Part shown: positions 6,801-8,614 of the stretch, piece by piece
Layout of the letters: every line of letters starts with the position of its first letter
Numbering within the stretch: position 1 is the first letter of the stretch
Source of the DNA: Bacteroidales bacterium
GTDB lineage: Bacteria; Bacteroidota; Bacteroidia; Bacteroidales; F082
Length of the DNA: 8,614 nt
Direction of reading: 5' to 3'
Assembly (NCBI GenBank): GCA_017508895.1
Contig: JAFWRA010000080.1
Span: forward strand, 1 to 8,614
Program-made: the position numbers and the translations under genes
The notes under the pieces: model-generated
Told to the model about the DNA's origin: nothing
Databases searched by the model: none
The model's input: only the letters and a program-made list of their open reading frames with translations

Positions 6801-7995
6801 CACAAAAACCTGGTACTTGTTGTGTGGCTTCCACACCAAACACAAAAGTAAATGCAGCAGGGAACATTGGAAATGTGTTAATACCTCGTCCATCATTACC
6901 AGCAGCAGCCACCAATACGCTGTTTTGGTAAGCTTGACCTAAGGCTTGCTCCAAAGCGATGGAATAGCTATAAGAACCAAAGCTCATGCTAATTACATCG
7001 GCGCCGTTGCTTTTGGCGTAGTTAATGCCTTGGATGATGGTGGCCACGTCGCCCGTGCCATTGCTTTGCAGCACGGCAACAGGCATGATGTAGGCCATAG
7101 GGTTGGCACCAGTTATGCCAATGCCGTTGTCGCCTACAGCGGCGGCAATGCCTGCGCAGTGGGTACCATGGCTGTTCCAGTCGTGCATGTCGGCGGTCTG
7201 GTTCACAAAATCCCAGCCGTGGAGGTCATCGGTGAAACCGTTGTTGTCATCGTCGTAGCCGTTCTCATTTTCGCCTGAGTTGGTCCAGATGTTGGCGGCG
7301 AGGTCGGGGTGGTCGATGTCCACTCCAGTATCGAGGATGGCAATAACCTTGCGGTCGGTGCTTAAAACCATGGTATCGGCAGCCCAAAGCTCGGGAAGAT
7401 GGACAGCTTCCAAACCCCATTGTAGGGGATACATAGGCTCAGCCATGTAGGCATCAGGATTGAAATAACCACCATCACGGTTGCGCTTGATGCCAAAGGG
7501 CTTTAGAGGCAAATAAGGCGATGTTTCGCTTTCCACGTCCAAGGCAAAAGCCATGTAGTTAGGCTCGGCAAACTCCACCTCATCGAGTTCCTTCAGTGCT
7601 TCAATCATTTCATGGGTCTGCAAGGGGTCTTCCATCACGAAGCGGCAGAGGCGGCTCAGGTCGCGTTCCACCACGTCGGGACCATTGTACGACTTGGAAG
7701 TCTTCAGATCCCTATTAGGATTATCGTTGGGGCAAAGGCGCTCGGCCTTGGCCACGGGGAAGGTTTTCAGCAGAGCATCCACTTTATTGATTCCAGTGGT
7801 TTGGAGGATTCCGCGCTCGTCGTTTTGCAAGCGCAGTGTGGTGTGGTCGGCAAACTTCACGATGAGTTCGCTCTCTTTGGTGGCATGCTGGTTAAACCAG
7901 TCAATCTTCACCACCTCATCTTCATTGTTGCGGTCTTGGGCAAGGCAATAGGCGCAGGCCAAGACCAATGTGAGTAGGGTAAATAATTTCTTCAT
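3862..7995 (-). CDS. Secreted subtilisin-like serine protease with dockerin and T9SS sorting domain
   Basis: This is a 1377-residue protein if started at ATG 7995. An ATG at 8049 is in frame, but the likely promoter lies between the two, and MKKLFTLLTLVL...CLAQ at 7995 is a clean signal peptide. Order of parts: signal 1-20; propeptide to about 190; S8 domain about 193-487 with Asp222 (AILDTGVD), His276 (SHGTHCAG), oxyanion Asn367 (AAGNDG) and Ser450 (GTSMSTP), so the active site is intact; an acidic, probably calcium-binding segment 240-262; a beta-sandwich around 500-625 with NGDGDG; right-handed beta-helix-like region 637-862; Ig-like 875-990; FN3-like 1005-1109; type I dockerin 1114-1169; a cohesin-like beta domain 1180-1275; T9SS type A domain 1290-1377 (YPNPF at 1295-1299). 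By T9SS knowledge, the sorting domain would direct it across the outer membrane and to surface attachment or release. The substrate is unknown. The first gene of a probable two-gene unit, it may dock to its cohesin-bearing neighbour. Confidence 0.93.
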   Translation of the reverse strand: MKKLFTLLTLVLACAYCLAQDRNNEDEVVKIDWFNQHATKESELIVKFADHTTLRLQNDERGILQTTGINKVDALLKTFPVAKAERLCPNDNPNRDLKTSKSYNGPDVVERDLSRLCRFVMEDPLQTHEMIEALKELDEVEFAEPNYMAFALDVESETSPYLPLKPFGIKRNRDGGYFNPDAYMAEPMYPLQWGLEAVHLPELWAADTMVLSTDRKVIAILDTGVDIDHPDLAANIWTNSGENENGYDDDNNGFTDDLHGWDFVNQTADMHDWNSHGTHCAGIAAAVGDNGIGITGANPMAYIMPVAVLQSNGTGDVATIIQGINYAKSNGADVISMSFGSYSYSIALEQALGQAYQNSVLVAAAGNDGRGINTFPMFPAAFTFVFGVEATQQVPGFCGYRTCWSNFDDDGPSFSHFSEEQLYNYELQAPGLGIYSTVPNGNYRSYNGTSMSTPLVAGGISALLHAKPYISQEMLWGDLINTAGIHVDFMACYEAGEAPAQLQFVAFETNDTINGDGDGRPDAGETICLYPTLRTTWGATDDITMWLTLDEFENPSIVTFLDTEPVDFGWSLSAYAKSKSQNPVRFTINPDCVDGRYINMELHATSSNAQSELVFPFTIQVENGVELSGMITDTMTLYPNVHYIVTDNIAISSTGLLIIKPGTTLKFKNNIGISSVGRIHAVGTPDSLITFTNVDFNARWKGLLLSGDTLQYCKIENCGDYGIGFQYQGPINGAFIHNSIIQFIHYYYTYTTINCKISNSNIFNCEFSMYNSDERLYTNARDFNNFINNITYKSQLLSSNVELYSNWFGNKGYDGVWGREFKTESNTPSEYFLSSVFLGTSRVDIMRNHIQDFNSGYLFGSLNIDNVAIQPIPEAHGIVWKVVVNGYDAQDEFEQMPPLGCGTHEFKVYFNRPMDTLVTPMLAMGVRPPYTQHGITRNGHWNVDGTIYSATITIDGTTATDGLNRIYVAEARDNEHFEIPVENFRFNVQVASAGSLSNEFMATPGLGKVDLEWNNNEVDFEDFLGYNMYRYRYDSVYIEGHYDENWNWIEEETVWMPTDSIQLNTALIQDTVFTDYNVVPGQRYYYYYKILRTNLTESQASLTVTTVPLTSIQGDANGSMGVDVADVVSIVSYLTNGNPQPFIFEAADVNGDGNIDILDIVGVINIITNRGGLPDANPVATAYYSIENGILYVDTPVELGGVQFVLNGIGGQNIEVLQALEGFEQVKADVSDGTLSMAYSMSGKRLPAGKHALLRIGEGQINTVALSDPEGHNVLAILSGTGVEEHETLFLEQPYPNPFNGNLTIPFIIADERVNNVVFTVTNIMGQTVSRIELGSRSRGEYKYEWSPSASMATGIYTVSMQVNGRNVQRAKVVYVR
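3865..4128 (-). other. T9SS type A C-terminal sorting domain of the protease
   Basis: The last 88 residues match the Por secretion sorting family (T9SS type A): LEQPYPNPFNG opening, hydrophobic strand LTIPFII, central VTNIMGQTV in place of the usual DxxGR strand, then ATGIYTVSM and a basic-ending VVYVR. Family knowledge says this tail is read by the T9SS translocon and cut by the PorU sortase at the surface. It is the strongest taxonomic marker in the window. Confidence 0.9.
4489..4656 (-). other. Type I dockerin domain of the protease
   Basis: Two 12-residue calcium loops, each followed by a hydrophobic helix, are spaced as in clostridial dockerins. Loop 2 (DVNGDGNIDILD, residues 1148-1159) is canonical D-x-N-x-D-x-N-x-D-x-x-D. 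Loop 1 (DANGSMGVDVAD, 1115-1126) has Ser at position 5, where Asp is usual. Positions 10-11, which set partner specificity in clostridial dockerins, are VA and IL, hydrophobic rather than Ser-Thr. Known dockerins bind cohesins; the adjacent gene encodes cohesin-like domains. Confidence 0.88.
5410..6060. other. AT-rich segment inside the protease gene (beta-helix region)
   Basis: The four 60-base lines from 5581 to 5820 hold 58 G+C in 240 (24%), while the line at 4561 has 55% and the line at 7141 has 65%. The frame stays open throughout and encodes the Asn/Ile/Tyr/Phe-rich beta-helix-like part of the protease. The abrupt change inside one gene suggests this module has a different history from the catalytic and sorting domains, or that its Asn/Ile-rich composition drives part of the bias. 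Confidence 0.75.
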
Positions 7996-8025
7996 ATTAT
8001 ATGGAATTGTAATTGTTAATGGTGG

Positions 8026-8058
8026 CAAAAATAAGAAAAAACAAAGCAACCTGTCAAA
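8026..8058 (-). promoter_or_regulatory. Bacteroidota-type promoter for the protease (and probably the cohesin-like gene)
   Basis: On the minus strand, TTTG at 8058-8055 is followed by a 21-bp spacer and TATTTTTG at 8033-8026, fitting the TTTG / TAnnTTTG consensus. A start near 8019 would leave about 24 bases before the ATG at 7995 and would exclude the in-frame ATG at 8049, so this site decides the start codon. The -33 TTTG forms half of the palindrome CAAATTTG (8055-8062), in the divergent region shared with the gene at 8108. Confidence 0.65.
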
Positions 8059-8107
8059 TTTGTTGATTTTTTGTAATTCTGCGGACAGAATACAAGATTA
8101 GGGCGTT

Positions 8108-8614
8108 ATGACTAAATATCCTATCGGCTTGCAGAATTTCCAAGGGCTTCGCGAAGACGGCTATGTTTATGTGGACAAAACAGCCTTTGTGTACGAACTG
8201 GCGCAAAGCGGGAAATACTACTTCCTCAGCCGCCCACGCCGCTTCGGTAAGAGTTTGTTCCATTCCACACTCGAAGCCTATTACCAAGGGAAAAAGGAAC
8301 TCTTCAATGGGCTAGCTTTGGAGCGGTTGGAAAAAGATTGGAAGGTATATCCAGTGTTTCATTTGGACTTCAATACAGGTCTTTATACAAATCCAGAGGG
8401 CTTGGTTTCAATCATAGACGAACATTTGCGTTACTTTGAAAAGAATTATGACATCGAACCCAATGGCTTTTCATTATCGGAGCGATTCAAGGCTATTATT
8501 CGCTGCGCATACGAGAAAACGGGCCAAAAAGTGGTCATTTTAGTAGATGAATACGACAAGCCTCTGTTGGAAGCCATTGGAAACGAGCCACTCCAAAACG
8601 ACTATAGGAAAATG
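8108..8614 (+). CDS. AAA-ATPase-like / DUF1703 family protein, 5' part (runs off the right edge)
   Basis: An open frame of 169 codons runs from ATG 8108 to the window edge without a stop. It begins MTKYPIGLQNF, the typical start of the AAA-ATPase-like family (PF09820), then GYVYVDKT (residues 18-25), Walker A-like SRPRRFGKS (41-49) and Walker B VVILVDEYD (142-150). The nuclease-like C-terminal half expected for the family lies outside the window. It is a paralogue of the gene at 1-534, with long identical blocks (YVYVDKT, FLSRPRRFGKSL) but diverged DNA, so this is an old duplication or separate acquisition. It is transcribed divergently from the protease across a 112-bp gap. No perfect promoter is visible; TAATTCTG at 8074-8081 is one mismatch from the -7 consensus but lacks a well-spaced -33. 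Function is unknown beyond expected nucleotide binding. Confidence 0.9.
   Translation, partial: MTKYPIGLQNFQGLREDGYVYVDKTAFVYELAQSGKYYFLSRPRRFGKSLFHSTLEAYYQGKKELFNGLALERLEKDWKVYPVFHLDFNTGLYTNPEGLVSIIDEHLRYFEKNYDIEPNGFSLSERFKAIIRCAYEKTGQKVVILVDEYDKPLLEAIGNEPLQNDYRKM

Noticed and set aside
5956..6942. Long open frame (328 codons) on the plus strand, antisense to the protease
   Set aside because: It overlaps the subtilase coding region, where the catalytic serine and flanking motifs are clear. It shows no signal peptide or recognisable domain and is rich in His/Ile/Val as expected of a complement shadow.
7965..7995. Lipoprotein signal in the protease (Cys within LVLAC)
   Set aside because: The residues before the Cys (VLA) fit a lipobox poorly, the segment continues to a normal CLA-Q cut site, and the protein has a T9SS sorting tail.
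8074..8081. TAATTCTG as a -7 box for the plus-strand gene at 8108
   Set aside because: One mismatch from TAnnTTTG, but the nearest TTTG upstream (8059-8062) is only 11 bp away instead of about 19-21, so I do not call it a promoter.
8054..8287. 77-codon minus-strand frame at the right end
   Set aside because: It lies opposite the conserved Walker A region of the plus-strand AAA-ATPase-like gene, which has clear family motifs.

Overview
The window looks like a piece of a Bacteroidota genome, most likely Bacteroidales from an animal gut or a similar anaerobic community. Four things point there: a type IX secretion (T9SS) type A C-terminal domain, two promoters of the TAnnTTTG / TTTG (-7 / -33) type, no Shine-Dalgarno sequences, and two members of the AAA-ATPase-like / DUF1703 family, which is often expanded in these bacteria. 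Species cannot be named from sequence alone.

Layout, left to right. (1) At 1-534, minus strand, is the 5' third of an AAA-ATPase-like gene that runs off the left edge. Its promoter lies at 553-583. (2) A strong rho-independent terminator at 591-625 closes the next gene. (3) At 647-3763, minus strand, is a 1038-aa secreted protein with three cohesin-like domains alternating with two ASH/choice-of-anchor-like domains, followed by a large beta-rich region. (4) The 98-bp gap at 3764-3861 holds a nested palindrome resembling interspersed REP-type elements. (5) At 3862-7995, minus strand, is a 1377-aa secreted subtilase (S8 protease) with a beta-helix region, Ig/FN3-like modules, a type I dockerin and a T9SS sorting domain. 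(6) At 8108-8614, plus strand, is the 5' third of a second AAA-ATPase-like gene that runs off the right edge.

The most interesting reading is that genes (5) and (3) are a functional pair. They are adjacent and co-directional, probably read from the promoter at 8026-8058 to the terminator at 591-625. The protease carries the dockerin and its neighbour carries cohesin-like domains, so a cell-surface protease could dock onto a multi-cohesin partner, a proteolytic counterpart of a cellulosome. This is inference from domain content and gene order, not demonstrated binding.

The two AAA-ATPase-like genes face outward and flank the secreted pair. They are clear paralogues of each other and probably have no functional link to the protease. 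All stretches between genes are about 112 bp or shorter. I see no tRNA, rRNA, CRISPR array or transposase gene.
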